Shown: positions 1 to 9,378 of the stretch, piece by piece | How the letters are laid out: every line of letters starts with the position of its first letter | Numbering within the stretch: the first letter of the stretch is position 1 | Assembly (NCBI RefSeq): GCF_002327085.1 | Contig: NZ_CP023429.1 | Location: 558,001 to 622,000 of the forward strand | From: Neisseria weixii | GTDB lineage: Bacteria > Pseudomonadota > Gammaproteobacteria > Burkholderiales > Neisseriaceae | DNA length: 64,000 bases | Reading direction: 5' to 3' | Translations under genes and position numbers: made by a program | Notes under the pieces: generated by a model | Seen by the model: the letters and a program-made list of their open reading frames with translations, nothing else | The model's database searches: none | Told to the model about the DNA's origin: nothing

Positions 1-1891
1 CGGCGTAACCGTATCGGGCTATTTTAACAGCAGCAGCTATCGCTACTACGATTTCGCCTTCGACGACAAAACCGTTACCGCCCAAGACATGGCGGATATA
101 AAGGTTGAAGGTGTCGGTACGGACGGAAACGAAAGCCTCTACGGCTGGGATACCGTTGACGTCCTCGACGGCGGCGGAGGTAACGATACGCTCTACGGTT
201 ACAACGGTAACGATATCCTGCGCGGCGGTTTGGGTAGTGATACCCTGCATGGCGGCGAAGGTGATGACCGTTTGGAAGGTGGTGAAGGAAACGACCGTCT
301 TTATGGCGATAACGGCAACGACATCTTAATCGGTGGAGAAGGCGATGACGAACTGCACGGCGGAGCGGGTTCGGACACTCTGATCGGCGGAACGGGCAAT
401 GACAAACTGTACGGTGGCAGCAACGAAGCCGACATTTATGTCTTTGCCAAAGGCCACGGACGGGATATTGTTTCCGATTCGGGTTGGAAAACCGAACACA
501 CCGATACCTTACGCTTCGAGGGTGCGAACTTTGCCGACGCGGTATTTACCCGCAACGGTAATGATTTGGTTGTCAAAGCCTACGGCGGTGAAGACGGCGT
601 AACCGTATCGGGCTATTTTAACAGCAGCAGCTATCGCTACTACAATTTCGCCTTCGACGACAAAACCGTTACCGCCCAAGACATGGCGGATATAAAGGTT
701 GAAGGTATCGGTACGGACGGAAACGAAAACCTCTACGGCTGGGATACCGTTGACGTCCTCGACGGCGGCGGAGGTAACGATACGCTCTACGGTTACAACG
801 GTAACGATATCCTGCGCGGCGGTTTGGGTAGTGATACCCTGCATGGCGGCGAAGGTGATGACCGTTTGGAAGGTGGTGAAGGAAACGACCGTCTTTATGG
901 CGATAACGGCAACGACATCTTAATCGGTGGAGAAGGCGATGACGAACTGCACGGCGGAGCGGGTTCGGACACTCTGATCGGCGGAACGGGCAATGACAAA
1001 CTGTACGGTGGCAGCAACGAAGCCGACATTTATGTCTTTGCCAAAGGCCACGGTCAGGACATTGTTTCCGATTCGGGTTGGAAAACCGAACACACCGATA
1101 CCTTACGCTTCGAGGGTGCGAACTTTGCCGACGCGGTATTTACCCGAAACGGCAATGATTTGGTTATCAAAGCCTACGGCGGTGAAGACGGCGTAACCGT
1201 ATCGGGTTATTTCAACAGCAGCTCTTACCGCTACTATGATTTCGCCTTCGACGACAAAACCGTTACCGCCCAAGACATGGCGGATATAAAGGTTGAAGGT
1301 ATCGGTACGGACGGAAACGAAAACCTCTACGGCTGGGATACCGTTGACGTCCTCGACGGCGGCAAAGGTAACGATACGCTCTACGGTTACAACGGTAACG
1401 ATATCCTGCGCGGCGGTTTGGGTAATGATTACCTGAACGGCGGCGAGGGTAATGACCTGATCGAAGGAGGCCAAGGAAACGACAGTCTCCACGGCGATAA
1501 CGGTAACGATACCCTGAACGGCGGAGAAGGTGACGACAAACTGTACGGTGGCAATGGCCGCGATGTTTTAAAAGGTGGCGCGGGCAATGATTACTTGGAA
1601 GGCGGCACTTACGAAGCCGATACCTACGTCTTCGCCAAAGGCCACGGACGGGATACGGTTTCCGATTACGGCAGTAAAGCCGAGCATACTGATTTACTGA
1701 TTTTTGAGGGAAGCGATTTTTCAGATGCTGTATTCAGCCGTTTGGGTAACGATCTGGTCGTTAATGCTTATGGTGACAGTGACCAGGTCAGCGTGAAGAA
1801 TTTCTTCAGCAGTGAAAGCTATCGCTATACTGCATTTGAGTTTAGCGATAAAACGGTTGCTTCTGCCGAAGTGATGAATTACGCCATGTAA
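1..1891 (+). CDS. RTX (haemolysin-type calcium-binding repeat) protein, C-terminal part only
   Basis: The reading frame is open from base 2, so this is the 3' end of a longer gene; the ATG at 89 is internal. Three tandem units of 198 residues begin at 89, 683 and 1277, and the first 88 bases are the tail of a fourth. Each unit holds about nine GGxGxDxLx nonapeptides (for example [20 protein letters not shown]), which in the RTX family form a calcium-binding beta-roll, followed by a domain with [14 protein letters not shown] typical of haemolysin-type calcium-binding-related segments. Units 1 and 2 are almost identical at DNA level and the last diverges, as expected for recent amplification or gene conversion. 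RTX proteins are normally exported by type I secretion through a C-terminal signal. The N-terminal effector or adhesin domain lies outside the window, so the function is unknown. Confidence 0.9.
   Translation, partial: GVTVSGYFNSSSYRYYDFAFDDKTVTAQDMADIKVEGVGTDGNESLYGWDTVDVLDGGGGNDTLYGYNGNDILRGGLGSDTLHGGEGDDRLEGGEGNDRLYGDNGNDILIGGEGDDELHGGAGSDTLIGGTGNDKLYGGSNEADIYVFAKGHGRDIVSDSGWKTEHTDTLRFEGANFADAVFTRNGNDLVVKAYGGEDGVTVSGYFNSSSYRYYNFAFDDKTVTAQDMADIKVEGIGTDGNENLYGWDTVDVLDGGGGNDTLYGYNGNDILRGGLGSDTLHGGEGDDRLEGGEGNDRLYGDNGNDILIGGEGDDELHGGAGSDTLIGGTGNDKLYGGSNEADIYVFAKGHGQDIVSDSGWKTEHTDTLRFEGANFADAVFTRNGNDLVIKAYGGEDGVTVSGYFNSSSYRYYDFAFDDKTVTAQDMADIKVEGIGTDGNENLYGWDTVDVLDGGKGNDTLYGYNGNDILRGGLGNDYLNGGEGNDLIEGGQGNDSLHGDNGNDTLNGGEGDDKLYGGNGRDVLKGGAGNDYLEGGTYEADTYVFAKGHGRDTVSDYGSKAEHTDLLIFEGSDFSDAVFSRLGNDLVVNAYGDSDQVSVKNFFSSESYRYTAFEFSDKTVASAEVMNYAM
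89..1876 (+). repeat. Tandem 594-bp coding repeat (three units)
   Basis: Units start at 89, 683 and 1277, each opening with the codons for MADIKVEG. Bases 1-88 match 595-682 with a single visible difference (Asp to Asn codon), so the array continues leftward. Near identity between units makes copy number prone to recombination and to assembly collapse. Confidence 0.92.
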
Positions 1892-1895
1892 GCTT

Positions 1896-1930
1896 AAGGC
1901 CGTCTGAAAGCATGTTTTTCAGACGGCCTT
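1896..1930. terminator. DUS inverted-repeat terminator after RTX gene
   Basis: Two AGGCCGTCTGAA uptake sequences in inverted orientation separated by a short loop form a strong hairpin five bases after the RTX stop codon. Confidence 0.8.
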
Positions 1931-1963
1931 CTATCCCCAATCCCGACCAAATACGGATAATAT

Positions 1964-1992
1964 TTGACACGAAAAGCCTGACCGCCTAAAAT
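1964..1992 (+). promoter_or_regulatory. Sigma-70 promoter of rho
   Basis: TTGACA at 1964-1969 and TAAAAT at 1987-1992 are separated by exactly 17 bases. This leaves an untranslated leader of roughly 80-85 bases before rho, which in many bacteria is autoregulated in its leader. Confidence 0.65.
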
Positions 1993-2082
1993 CCCACTTC
2001 TTTCAGAATATGCCTTTCATACGGCATCATCTATTCTTTCAGACGGCCTCTGTCGTCTTCAATTCTATCAAAATCACTCATT

Positions 2083-3345
2083 ATGCACGTTTCTGAATTA
2101 CAAACATTACACATTTCCAAATTGTTGGAAATGGCTGAAGAGCACGGCATCGAAAATGCCAACCGCTTACGCAAGCAAGACCTCGTTTTTGCCATTGTGC
2201 GCCAAAAAATGAAGCAGGGCGAAAGCTTTACCTGTTCGGGCACTTTGGAAATCCTGCCTGACGGTTTCGGTTTCTTACGCAGCGCCGACACTTCATATCT
2301 GGCCGGTCCTGACGATATTTACGTTTCCCCAAGCCAAATCCGCCGTTTTAATCTGCACACCGGCGACACCATCGAAGGCAGCGTGCGCGTGCCGAAAGAC
2401 AACGAGCGCTATTTCGCCCTCGTGCGCTTGGATACCATCAACGGTGACGATCCGGAAGCGTGCAAGCACAAGATTTTGTTTGAAAACTTAACGCCTTTAT
2501 TCCCAACCAAACAATTAAAGCTTGAGCGTGACATTAAGGCCGAAGAAAACCTCACCGGCCGTGCGGTTGATTTGGTGTCGCCAATTGGCCGCGGTCAACG
2601 CGCTTTGTTGGTTGCGCCGCCGAAAACCGGTAAAACCGTGATGCTGCAAAATATTGCCCACGCGATTACGGCCAATAATCCCGAAGTCGAATTAATTGTA
2701 TTGCTGATTGACGAGCGTCCGGAAGAAGTGACCGAGATGAGCCGCAGTGTAAAAGGCGAAGTAGTGTCTTCTACGTTTGACGAGCCGGCACAACGTCACG
2801 TTCAAGTGGCTGAAATGGTGTTGGAAAAAGCCAAACGCATGGTCGAACATAAAAAAGACGTGGTGATTCTGCTCGACTCGATTACCCGCTTGGCGCGTGC
2901 TTACAACACCGTGGTGCCGGCTTCGGGCAAGATTCTGACCGGTGGTGTCGATGCCAATGCTTTGCACCGTCCGAAACGTTTCTTCGGTGCGGCGCGTAAC
3001 GTGGAAGAGGGCGGTTCGCTCACCATCATCGCCACTGCTTTGGTCGAAACCGGCAGCCGCATGGACGACGTGATTTACGAAGAATTTAAAGGCACGGGCA
3101 ATATGGAACTGCACCTCGACCGACGTATGGCTGAAAAACGCCTGTTCCCGGCCATCAGCATCAACAAATCCGGCACCCGCCGCGAAGAATTGCTGGTGCC
3201 AAACGACCAGTTGCAACGCATGTGGCTGCTGCGCAAATTCCTGCATCCGATGGATGAAATCGAAGCCACCGAGTTTTTGGTCGGCAAGTTGAAAGATTCC
3301 AAAGACAACAACGAATTTTTTGAATTGATGCGCGGTAATAAATAA
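2083..3345 (+). CDS. rho: Transcription termination factor Rho
   Basis: This 420-residue protein matches the usual Rho length. Rho is a hexameric RNA-dependent ATPase helicase that ends transcription at unstructured C-rich RNA. The N-terminal helical part (residues 1-47) leads into the cold-shock-like RNA-binding domain with [15 protein letters not shown] (about 53-67). The ATPase core carries the P-loop APPKTGKT (about 178-185), the Walker B strand [16 protein letters not shown], and the Q- and R-loop region with [14 protein letters not shown]. The gene stands alone, with its own promoter upstream and a DUS hairpin downstream. Start ATG 2083 gives the canonical N-terminus. Confidence 0.98.
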   Translation: MHVSELQTLHISKLLEMAEEHGIENANRLRKQDLVFAIVRQKMKQGESFTCSGTLEILPDGFGFLRSADTSYLAGPDDIYVSPSQIRRFNLHTGDTIEGSVRVPKDNERYFALVRLDTINGDDPEACKHKILFENLTPLFPTKQLKLERDIKAEENLTGRAVDLVSPIGRGQRALLVAPPKTGKTVMLQNIAHAITANNPEVELIVLLIDERPEEVTEMSRSVKGEVVSSTFDEPAQRHVQVAEMVLEKAKRMVEHKKDVVILLDSITRLARAYNTVVPASGKILTGGVDANALHRPKRFFGAARNVEEGGSLTIIATALVETGSRMDDVIYEEFKGTGNMELHLDRRMAEKRLFPAISINKSGTRREELLVPNDQLQRMWLLRKFLHPMDEIEATEFLVGKLKDSKDNNEFFELMRGNK

Positions 3346-3357
3346 GTTGTCATTGTG

Positions 3358-3385
3358 AGGCCGTCTGAAACTTTCGGACGGCCTT
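3358..3385. terminator. Imperfect DUS hairpin after rho
   Basis: An inverted DUS pair with one mismatch in the right arm (TCGGACGGCC) lies 13 bases after the rho stop. Confidence 0.7.
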
Positions 3386-3430
3386 AATTTATTGTATAGT
3401 CAAATCATTAAACCGATACGGAACCTTATC

Positions 3431-4789
3431 ATGCAGGCAAAAATGAACTGGCAGGATTTATTGTCTACCCAACGCTTCCGCGTGAAAGACGGCAGTATTG
3501 TGCCGACGGTGACGCCGTCCACACAAGAAGGCATGGATGCCTTGCGCACCGACTTTCACATCGATTACGACCGTGTGGTGTTTTCCGGCTCGTTCCGCCG
3601 TTTGGGGCGTAAAACGCAAGTTCATCCTTTTGCCGAACATGATTTGACCCACAACCGTTTAACCCACAGCGTGGAAGTGGCCAGTGTCGGCAGGAGCTTG
3701 GGCAACCGTGTCGGCATGATGTTGCAAGCCGGTGAATTTTTGCCTTTGGGCAATACGCCGAGTGATATTGGCGCAGTGGTGCAGGTCGCGTGTTTGGCCC
3801 ATGATTTGGGCAATCCGCCGTTTGGCCACACCGGTGAAGACGCGTTGCGGGATTGGTTCCGAAATCCGCAACACAGCCGCTATCTGCAAGGCTTGAGCGA
3901 CATTGAGCGCAATGATGTGCAAACTTATGAAGGCAATGCCCACAGCTTACGCATTTTGGCGACTTTGGAAATGTACCGCAATCGCGGCGGTATGCGCCTG
4001 ACGGCAGCCACCATCGGCGCTTTACTGAAATATCCGTGGACCACGCAGCATCCCAACGGCAGAAAAAAATTCAATATCTACCAAACCGAGCTGCCCTTTA
4101 TTCAATGTGTTGCCGAACAATTGGGCTTGCTTCAATTGGGCGAAAACCATTGGGCGCGTCATCCGCTTTCTTATCTGATGGAAGCCGCCGATGACATTTG
4201 CTATGCCTTGTTGGACTTGGAAGATGCGGTTGAGCTGGATTTGCTGAGTGATACCGAAGTTGAGAGCATATTATCCGAGCTGACCTTTACTGAAAGTACA
4301 TGGCATGCCCAATCCAGCCGCCAGCGTTGCGCCATGCTGCGCGGTATTGCCATTGGTCGGGCGATTGATGATGTTGCGCAAACCTTTATGAAACACCAAT
4401 CCGATTTGCTCAACGGCGAATTCAAAGGCAAAGACTTAATTGCCTTGTGCAGCCCCGAAGTACAGAACACGCTCGAGAAGGCCAAAGATTTGGCGCGCAC
4501 GCGCATTTTCCGCCATCATACCAAGCTGATCACTGAAATCGCCACGTTCCCATGCTTGGGCTCGATTTTGGATTTGCTCGTGCCGGCGGCTTACGCGTAT
4601 TTGGAGGATAGGCAGGTTGATTCGCGCCAATCATTAATATTGGAACTGTTCAAAAACGATGACCCGATCACTGAAGATGACACCCTTTACCAAGCCTATA
4701 TGAAAATTTTGGATTTTGTCGGCGGTATGACCGACAATGCTGCTGCCAAGATGGCACAGGATTTATCCGGCTTAGGCATGTTGCGCTGA
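3431..4789 (+). CDS. dgt: Deoxyguanosinetriphosphate triphosphohydrolase (dGTPase), HD superfamily
   Basis: dGTPases hydrolyse dGTP to deoxyguanosine and triphosphate and so limit dNTP pools. The HD metal site is seen as LTHSVEVASVGR (His near residue 79) and AHDLGNPPFGH (about 123-133), with the downstream family motif MEAADDICYALLDLED. Length is 452 residues from ATG 3431, the usual size for the type 1 family. An in-frame TTG at 3392 would add 13 residues but has no ribosome site and overlaps a TATAGT promoter-like hexamer, so I reject it. The gene is followed by a tRNA cassette and has no visible operon partner. Confidence 0.93.
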   Translation: MQAKMNWQDLLSTQRFRVKDGSIVPTVTPSTQEGMDALRTDFHIDYDRVVFSGSFRRLGRKTQVHPFAEHDLTHNRLTHSVEVASVGRSLGNRVGMMLQAGEFLPLGNTPSDIGAVVQVACLAHDLGNPPFGHTGEDALRDWFRNPQHSRYLQGLSDIERNDVQTYEGNAHSLRILATLEMYRNRGGMRLTAATIGALLKYPWTTQHPNGRKKFNIYQTELPFIQCVAEQLGLLQLGENHWARHPLSYLMEAADDICYALLDLEDAVELDLLSDTEVESILSELTFTESTWHAQSSRQRCAMLRGIAIGRAIDDVAQTFMKHQSDLLNGEFKGKDLIALCSPEVQNTLEKAKDLARTRIFRHHTKLITEIATFPCLGSILDLLVPAAYAYLEDRQVDSRQSLILELFKNDDPITEDDTLYQAYMKILDFVGGMTDNAAAKMAQDLSGLGMLR

Positions 4790-4849
4790 AATTATTTAAT
4801 TTTATTTCAAATATTTATTAAAAATCTCAAAAAATAATTGAAAATGCAC

Positions 4850-4878
4850 TAGACACATTTCAGTAAATTCTTTATTAT
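4850..4878 (+). promoter_or_regulatory. Promoter of the first tRNA-Arg/tRNA-Glu cassette
   Basis: TAGACA at 4850-4855 and TATTAT at 4873-4878 are 17 bases apart, about 45 bases before the tRNA. It is weaker than the consensus promoter of the second cassette at 52831. Confidence 0.55.
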
Positions 4879-4921
4879 TCGCTCTTCTTGATTCACAGCG
4901 CAACAGCGAAGTGATGAGGAT

Positions 4922-4998
4922 GCACCCGTAGCTCAGTTGGATAGAGTATCTGGCTACGAACCAGAGGGTCGGGCGTTCGAATCGCTCCGGGTGCGCCA
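4922..4998 (+). tRNA. tRNA-Arg(ACG)
   Basis: The 77-base cloverleaf has acceptor arms GCACCCG/CGGGTGC, the anticodon loop CTACGAA (anticodon ACG), a TTCGAAT T-loop and an encoded CCA. The sequence is identical to the copy at 52878. Confidence 0.97.
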
Positions 4999-5020
4999 GC
5001 TAAGAAAAATCCTTTATTCC

Positions 5021-5095
5021 GCGCCCATCGTCTAGCGGTTAGGACATCGCCCTTTCACGGCGGTAACCGGGGTTCGATTCCCCGTGGGCGTGCCA
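5021..5095 (+). tRNA. tRNA-Glu(TTC)
   Basis: The 75-base cloverleaf has anticodon TTC in the loop of stem CGCC/GGCG, T-loop TTCGATT and an encoded CCA. The first acceptor pair reads as a G-U wobble. It lies 22 bases after tRNA-Arg and is identical to the copy at 52977. Confidence 0.96.
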
Positions 5096-5104
5096 CATAC
5101 TTAA

Positions 5105-5140
5105 CAAAAGCCTTACTGGATTCAGTAAGGCTTTTGTTTT
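5105..5140 (+). terminator. Intrinsic terminator of tRNA cassette 1
   Basis: The stem CAAAAGCCTTACTG/CAGTAAGGCTTTTG is followed by a T-rich run. It is not DUS based. Confidence 0.85.
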
Positions 5141-5273
5141 ATCCCTAAATGATTTATTTAAATATCATTCATTTGATAAAAAAGTAGTTAACCTATTTTT
5201 ATCTTTCAGACGGCCTTTTATTCAGGGAATCGGCGTACACTGTTGGCTGTCATCCATGATGAGAAATAAAGCT

Positions 5274-5900
5274 ATGTATCAAGGTGAGCGTTTTAATGCA
5301 TATAGCCATTTGGCCGGCGTGCTGCTGGCATTGACCGGCATGGTGTTGCTGATTGTGAAGGCAGTTGAGGATTTTAATCCCTACAAGCTTGCCAGCGCGA
5401 TTACTTATGGTGTGTGCTTGCTGCTGTTGTATTTGGGCTCGACGCTGTATCACAGCATTCCTCAGCCGAGAGTCAAGGCGGTGTTGCAGAAGGTGGATCA
5501 TTGCATGATTTATCTGCTGATTGCGGGCAGTTATACGCCGTTTACACTGGTGACGCTGAAGGGGGGCTGGGGCTGGTCGCTGTTCGGTGTGTCTTGGGGG
5601 CTGGCTTTATTCGGCATCATTCAGGAGTTGACCATCGGGTGTAAAAGCGAAAAACGCTTATTGTCGTTGGTAATTTATGTGGTGATGGGTTGGTTGATTT
5701 TGGTGGCGATGTATCCGCTGGCAAAGAGCTTGTCGGCAGCCGGTTTGTTTTGGCTGGCTTTGGGTGGCGTGTTATATAGTGCCGGGATTTATTGGTTTGT
5801 GAACGACACCAAAATCAAATACGGTCACGGTATTTGGCATTTGTTCGTGATGGCGGGCAGTTTGGCGCAGTTTATCTGTATTTATTTTTATGTTTTATAA
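5274..5900 (+). CDS. HlyIII/PAQR-family integral membrane protein (TrhA/YqfA type)
   Basis: The 208-residue protein has about seven hydrophobic helices and the family's conserved polar sites: LYHSIP in the N-terminal half, DHCMIYLLIAGSYTPF in the middle, and HGIWHLFVMAG near the end. These His and Asp residues correspond to the putative metal site of the haemolysin III / progestin-adipoQ receptor superfamily. Bacterial members are linked to membrane-lipid homeostasis; haemolytic activity is not established for most. I chose ATG 5274, preceded by GAGAAATAAAG, over ATG 5256, which lacks a ribosome site. The gene converges on the alanine symporter through a shared terminator. Confidence 0.85.
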   Translation: MYQGERFNAYSHLAGVLLALTGMVLLIVKAVEDFNPYKLASAITYGVCLLLLYLGSTLYHSIPQPRVKAVLQKVDHCMIYLLIAGSYTPFTLVTLKGGWGWSLFGVSWGLALFGIIQELTIGCKSEKRLLSLVIYVVMGWLILVAMYPLAKSLSAAGLFWLALGGVLYSAGIYWFVNDTKIKYGHGIWHLFVMAGSLAQFICIYFYVL

Positions 5901-5921
5901 GTTTCAGACGGCCTTTATTGG

Positions 5922-5954
5922 AAAAACCTCTCCGAGAAACGGAGAGGTTTTTTT
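5922..5954. terminator. Bidirectional intrinsic terminator
   Basis: The hairpin AAACCTCTCCG/CGGAGAGGTTT has A and T runs on its two sides and lies between convergent genes ending at 5900 and 5957. Confidence 0.85.
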
Positions 5955-5956
5955 GA

Positions 5957-7384
5957 CTATTTCTTATCGTGAAATTCATGGAACTCGTATTGGTAAGACA
6001 ATGCTTGGCCGGCTTTGGTTTGCGCCAAATAATCGTCGTACACCGCGCGGATTTCTTTTCGCAGCAGGAAGAGCGCGATTAAGTTCGGAATGACCATAAA
6101 GCCGTTAAACATATCCGATAAACTCCACACCAAATCAACCTTGCCCAAAGTGCCCAGCACAATCGCAATCAAAACCAACGAGCGGTAAAAGCCTAAATGT
6201 TTGCCGCGGAACAAAAAGCGGATGTTGGATTCACCGAAATAATACCAGCCGATGATGGTGGTAAAGGCAAAGAAAGCCAGGCACACGGCCAGCAATTGAC
6301 CACCGAAATCGCCGAATGCGATGATAAAAGCTTGTTGGGTCACTGCGGCACCTTTTAAGCCCAAAGTATTGGCATCGGTGAGCAGGATAATCAGCGCGGT
6401 GGCGGTGCAGACCAATAAGGTATCGATAAACACGCCGACAAATGCCGCCATGCCTTGCTGCACGGGGTGCTTTACGTTGGCGGTCGCGTGGGCATGCGGG
6501 GTCGAACCCATACCGGCTTCATTGGAAAACAAACCGCGTGCCACGCCGTAGCGGATGGCTTCTCGCATACCGATACCGGCCGCGCCGCCCAACACTGCGC
6601 TCGGATCGAAAGCCGCCACAAAAATATGCTGGATCATCGGACCGATGTGGGCGGAAAATTTAAACAAAATCACCACCGCGCATAAAATGTAAATTACCGC
6701 CATAAACGGCACCACAAACTGCACCACATTGGCAATCCGGTTGACACCGCCGATGACAATCAAACCGGCCAATACCGCCAATACAATGCCCACCGCCAAT
6801 GCCGGAGCATGAAATGCCACAGTGACCGCGGAAGCAATCGAGTTGGCTTGTGTGGCATTGCCGATAAAGCCCAAGGCGATGATGATGGCGACGGAGAAGA
6901 AGCCCGACAAAAAGCGGGCGGCAGGCCGGCCGATTTTTGGGGTTAAGCCGTGGGTAATATAGAATGCCGGGCCGCCGATGTATTTGCCGTGGCTGACGAC
7001 GCGGTATTTTTGTGCCAAAACCGCTTCGGAAAAAATTGTCGACATGCCCAGTATGGCTGAGAGCCACATCCAAAAAATCGCACCCGGGCCGCCGGCAGTA
7101 ATCGCTGTGGCGACGCCGGCCACGTTGCCCGTGCCGATTTGGGCAGAAATGGCGACCGCCAAAGCTTGAAATTGGGAAAGAGACTTTTGATCTTTATCGG
7201 TGCCGTCTTTTTTACCGAACAAACCGCCGAAAACCGATTTAAAACCTGCACCGAGTTTGGTAATCTGCGGCGCACCCAAATAAACCGTGAAAAACAAGCC
7301 AATACCGATTAAGGCATACATCAGCAGGTAATCCCACAGCACTTTATTGACCACGCCCACCAGCGCAGACAATGTTGCTTCCAT
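5957..7384 (-). CDS. Sodium (or proton):alanine symporter, AGCS family
   Basis: This 475-residue carrier of about eleven membrane helices has the AGCS signature GPGAIFWMWLSAILGMSTIF and the helices containing GTGNVAGVATAI, characteristic of the DagA/AlsT group that imports alanine or glycine with Na+. The ATG at 7384 has GAGG seven bases upstream; the longer TTG form at 7396 would begin inside that ribosome site. It is a single-gene unit, and transcription would start in the 400-base gap shared with the divergent yebC. Confidence 0.9.
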   Translation of the reverse strand: MEATLSALVGVVNKVLWDYLLMYALIGIGLFFTVYLGAPQITKLGAGFKSVFGGLFGKKDGTDKDQKSLSQFQALAVAISAQIGTGNVAGVATAITAGGPGAIFWMWLSAILGMSTIFSEAVLAQKYRVVSHGKYIGGPAFYITHGLTPKIGRPAARFLSGFFSVAIIIALGFIGNATQANSIASAVTVAFHAPALAVGIVLAVLAGLIVIGGVNRIANVVQFVVPFMAVIYILCAVVILFKFSAHIGPMIQHIFVAAFDPSAVLGGAAGIGMREAIRYGVARGLFSNEAGMGSTPHAHATANVKHPVQQGMAAFVGVFIDTLLVCTATALIILLTDANTLGLKGAAVTQQAFIIAFGDFGGQLLAVCLAFFAFTTIIGWYYFGESNIRFLFRGKHLGFYRSLVLIAIVLGTLGKVDLVWSLSDMFNGFMVIPNLIALFLLRKEIRAVYDDYLAQTKAGQALSYQYEFHEFHDKK

Positions 7385-7798
7385 AATAAACCTCAAAAAA
7401 TAAAAAGTTAATCAACGTGAAATACACAGCGGCAACTACTCCGCTTTAATCCCGTTTAGACACCTCAGGCGAGCAGGCCGTTGGCCGGATAGGGATTATC
7501 CGAATGCTCTTTATCATATTTTCTTTAATAAAGAAACATTTTCGGCATCATACGCCTAATCTCGACTCAAGAGAATACAAAAACTGAATGGATATAACGG
7601 AATTTAACATAAAATTGATTTATACCAAGCGGACATACAGGCCGTCTGAAAGTTTTCGGCCGCAAAAAACTTATGATAAAATACGCATTTTGAAAATAGA
7701 ATGACTCATGCATGTACGTGATTGATTAAAATAAGAATGGCATAAACCCATGCTTATTTTAATCGGTTATCAAACGCAAAAAATCGAAAGGAATCCAC
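7385..7798. other. Divergent intergenic region between agcS and yebC
   Basis: No gene is visible. It must hold promoters for both flanking genes. It contains one DUS near 7640, a -10-like TATGATAAAAT near 7672, and a long hairpin at 7724-7764 in the presumed yebC leader. Confidence 0.6.
7724..7764 (+). promoter_or_regulatory. Long hairpin in the presumed yebC 5' untranslated region
   Basis: GATTAAAATAAG and CTTATTTTAATC are perfect 12-base arms, and a further ATGG/CCAT pair lies inside the loop. It ends about 35 bases before the yebC start. A structured leader or attenuator is possible; this is inference. Confidence 0.45.
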
Positions 7799-8524
7799 AT
7801 GGCAGGCCATAGTAAGTGGGCGAATATCCAGCACAAAAAAGCGCGCGTCGATGCGCAGCGCGGCAAAATTTTTACCAAACTGATTAAAGAAATCACCGTT
7901 GCGGCCAAATTGGGCGGCGGCGATCCGGCAGCCAATCCGCGTTTGCGTCTGGCTATGGACAAAGCATGGGATGCCAACATGCCGAAAGACAACGTGCAGC
8001 GCGCGATTGACAAAGGCACAGGTAATTTGGAAGGCGTGGAATACATCGAATTGCGTTACGAAGGCTACGGTATCGGCGGCGCAGCTTTGATGGTTGACTG
8101 CATGACCGACAACAAAACCCGCACTGTGGCCGATGTTCGCCATGCGTTTACCAAAAACGGCGGTAATCTGGGCACTGACGGTTGCGTGGCCTTTAATTTT
8201 GAGCACCAAGGCTATTTGGTTTTCGCCGATGCGGATGAAGATGCGTTGATGGAAGCCGCTTTGGAAGCGGGCGCGGAAGACGTGCTTGTCGATGAGGAAG
8301 GCATGATTGAAGTCATTACCGCACCAAACGACTGGGCAGGCGTGAAAGCCACATTAGAAGAAGCCGGCTTTAAATCGGTGGATGGTGATGTGACTATGCG
8401 GGCGCAAAATGAAACCGTGCTGACTGGCGAAGATGCCGTGAAAATGCAAAAGCTGCTCGAAGCGTTGGAAAGCTTGGACGACGTACAAAACGTTTACACT
8501 TCGGCTGTATTGGATTTGGAATAA
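7799..8524 (+). CDS. yebC: YebC/PmpR family protein (TACO1 type)
   Basis: The 241-residue protein begins [20 protein letters not shown], the hallmark of the family, and contains the conserved central [19 protein letters not shown] segment. Members are called DNA-binding transcriptional regulators; recent work on the family also implicates them in translation of difficult motifs. RBS AAAGGAA precedes the ATG. The gene is monocistronic and ends in a strong terminator. Confidence 0.95.
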   Translation: MAGHSKWANIQHKKARVDAQRGKIFTKLIKEITVAAKLGGGDPAANPRLRLAMDKAWDANMPKDNVQRAIDKGTGNLEGVEYIELRYEGYGIGGAALMVDCMTDNKTRTVADVRHAFTKNGGNLGTDGCVAFNFEHQGYLVFADADEDALMEAALEAGAEDVLVDEEGMIEVITAPNDWAGVKATLEEAGFKSVDGDVTMRAQNETVLTGEDAVKMQKLLEALESLDDVQNVYTSAVLDLE

Positions 8525-8545
8525 ATCCTGTTGGGCAGTAGATAT

Positions 8546-8580
8546 GAAAAAAAGCAGACTGAAATCAGCCTGCTTTTTTT
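8546..8580 (+). terminator. Intrinsic terminator of yebC
   Basis: AAAAAAGCAGACTG pairs imperfectly with CAGCCTGCTTTTTT. A separate DUS hairpin follows at 8589-8618, serving the convergent dsbB. Confidence 0.8.
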
Positions 8581-8588
8581 ATTTAGAC

Positions 8589-8618
8589 AGGCCGTCTGAA
8601 ATATTTCAGACGGCCTTG
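8589..8618. terminator. DUS inverted-repeat terminator between yebC and dsbB
   Basis: AGGCCGTCTGAAA-T-TTTCAGACGGCCT forms a near-perfect palindrome just after the dsbB stop on the minus strand. Confidence 0.75.
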
Positions 8619-8626
8619 ACTCCATC

Positions 8627-9124
8627 TCAAACTCGTATCTGACGGGTTTTAAACCACATGCCCCACACCAATAACACGACAAAGCCAAAATACAAAGCGC
8701 TCCACACCGGTAGGGCAACGCCAAAGATGTAATCCGGTTCGGCGCAATTGCCAAAGCCGCGCACAATCGGTTCGTACCATTCAAACAGCGGCCAATCACG
8801 TAGGCGGAAAGTCCACGGCGCACCGCAGGCAGGAGCGGTGCCGGCGGGCAGGCTTTGAATCCAGATTTGGTAAATGGCCACGCCCATGCCGTAAAGTGCC
8901 GGAATGCTGACCAAGAATGCGCTCGCGGTACGGGCAGCAAGGGAAAGTTGACGGTTAAATGCGGTGAGCAAAGCAACAAAGCCGACGGCCAACACCATTA
9001 AGCGCTGCACAATACACAGTACGCAAGGATTCACGCCGACAATGTACTGCAAAACGAAAGAACCGCATGCGGCGGCGGCGGATAGGGTAACAATGCCCCA
9101 TAAAGTTAAGCGGAATAAGTTCAT
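8627..9124 (-). CDS. dsbB: Disulfide bond formation protein B
   Basis: DsbB is the inner-membrane quinone reductase that reoxidises periplasmic DsbA. The 165-residue sequence has four membrane helices and the two redox pairs: CVLC (Cys34/Cys37) in the first periplasmic loop and Cys100/Cys127 in the second. The conserved Arg of QR follows the first pair. The gene stands alone between a DUS hairpin and repeat-rich DNA. Confidence 0.95.
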   Translation of the reverse strand: MNLFRLTLWGIVTLSAAAACGSFVLQYIVGVNPCVLCIVQRLMVLAVGFVALLTAFNRQLSLAARTASAFLVSIPALYGMGVAIYQIWIQSLPAGTAPACGAPWTFRLRDWPLFEWYEPIVRGFGNCAEPDYIFGVALPVWSALYFGFVVLLVWGMWFKTRQIRV

Positions 9125-9378
9125 AATCCTAAAGCCGTTTCAGACGGCCTATTAATAGTTAATAATAGTTAAGTGTGTTGTTGGTGATAACGCTTCGGGA
9201 GTGTTAACGGAATCGAATGCCAAAGAATAGTTAGGCCGAAACCTTTCAAAGGCCTAGCCAGAATAAAAAAATATTACTTAAGTTATCAAATAAGCTTTTT
9301 AATATTAGATGTTCCTCGTTGCCTATGATTAAGTTTATTTAGGAACATATCCCCTTCGTGCGCAGACACACAAAACCT
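9125..9378. other. Non-coding stretch upstream of dsbB
   Basis: No gene is supported. It contains a single DUS, AT-rich repeated TAATAGTTAA words, and a small palindrome centred on CCTTTCAAAGG near 9241. It leads directly into the MITE-like element. Confidence 0.5.

Noticed and set aside
89..1876. CRISPR-like repetition
   Set aside because: Repeats are 594 bp and in frame with RTX nonapeptides; no short palindromic repeats with unique spacers are present anywhere in the window.
3392..3430. Upstream TTG start for dgt
   Set aside because: No ribosome site, and it would begin in the rho terminator/promoter area; ATG 3431 gives the conserved N-terminus.
5274..5900. Calling the HlyIII-family protein a haemolysin toxin
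   Set aside because: Family naming is historical; the sequence is a seven-helix membrane protein with a putative metal site and no toxin features.
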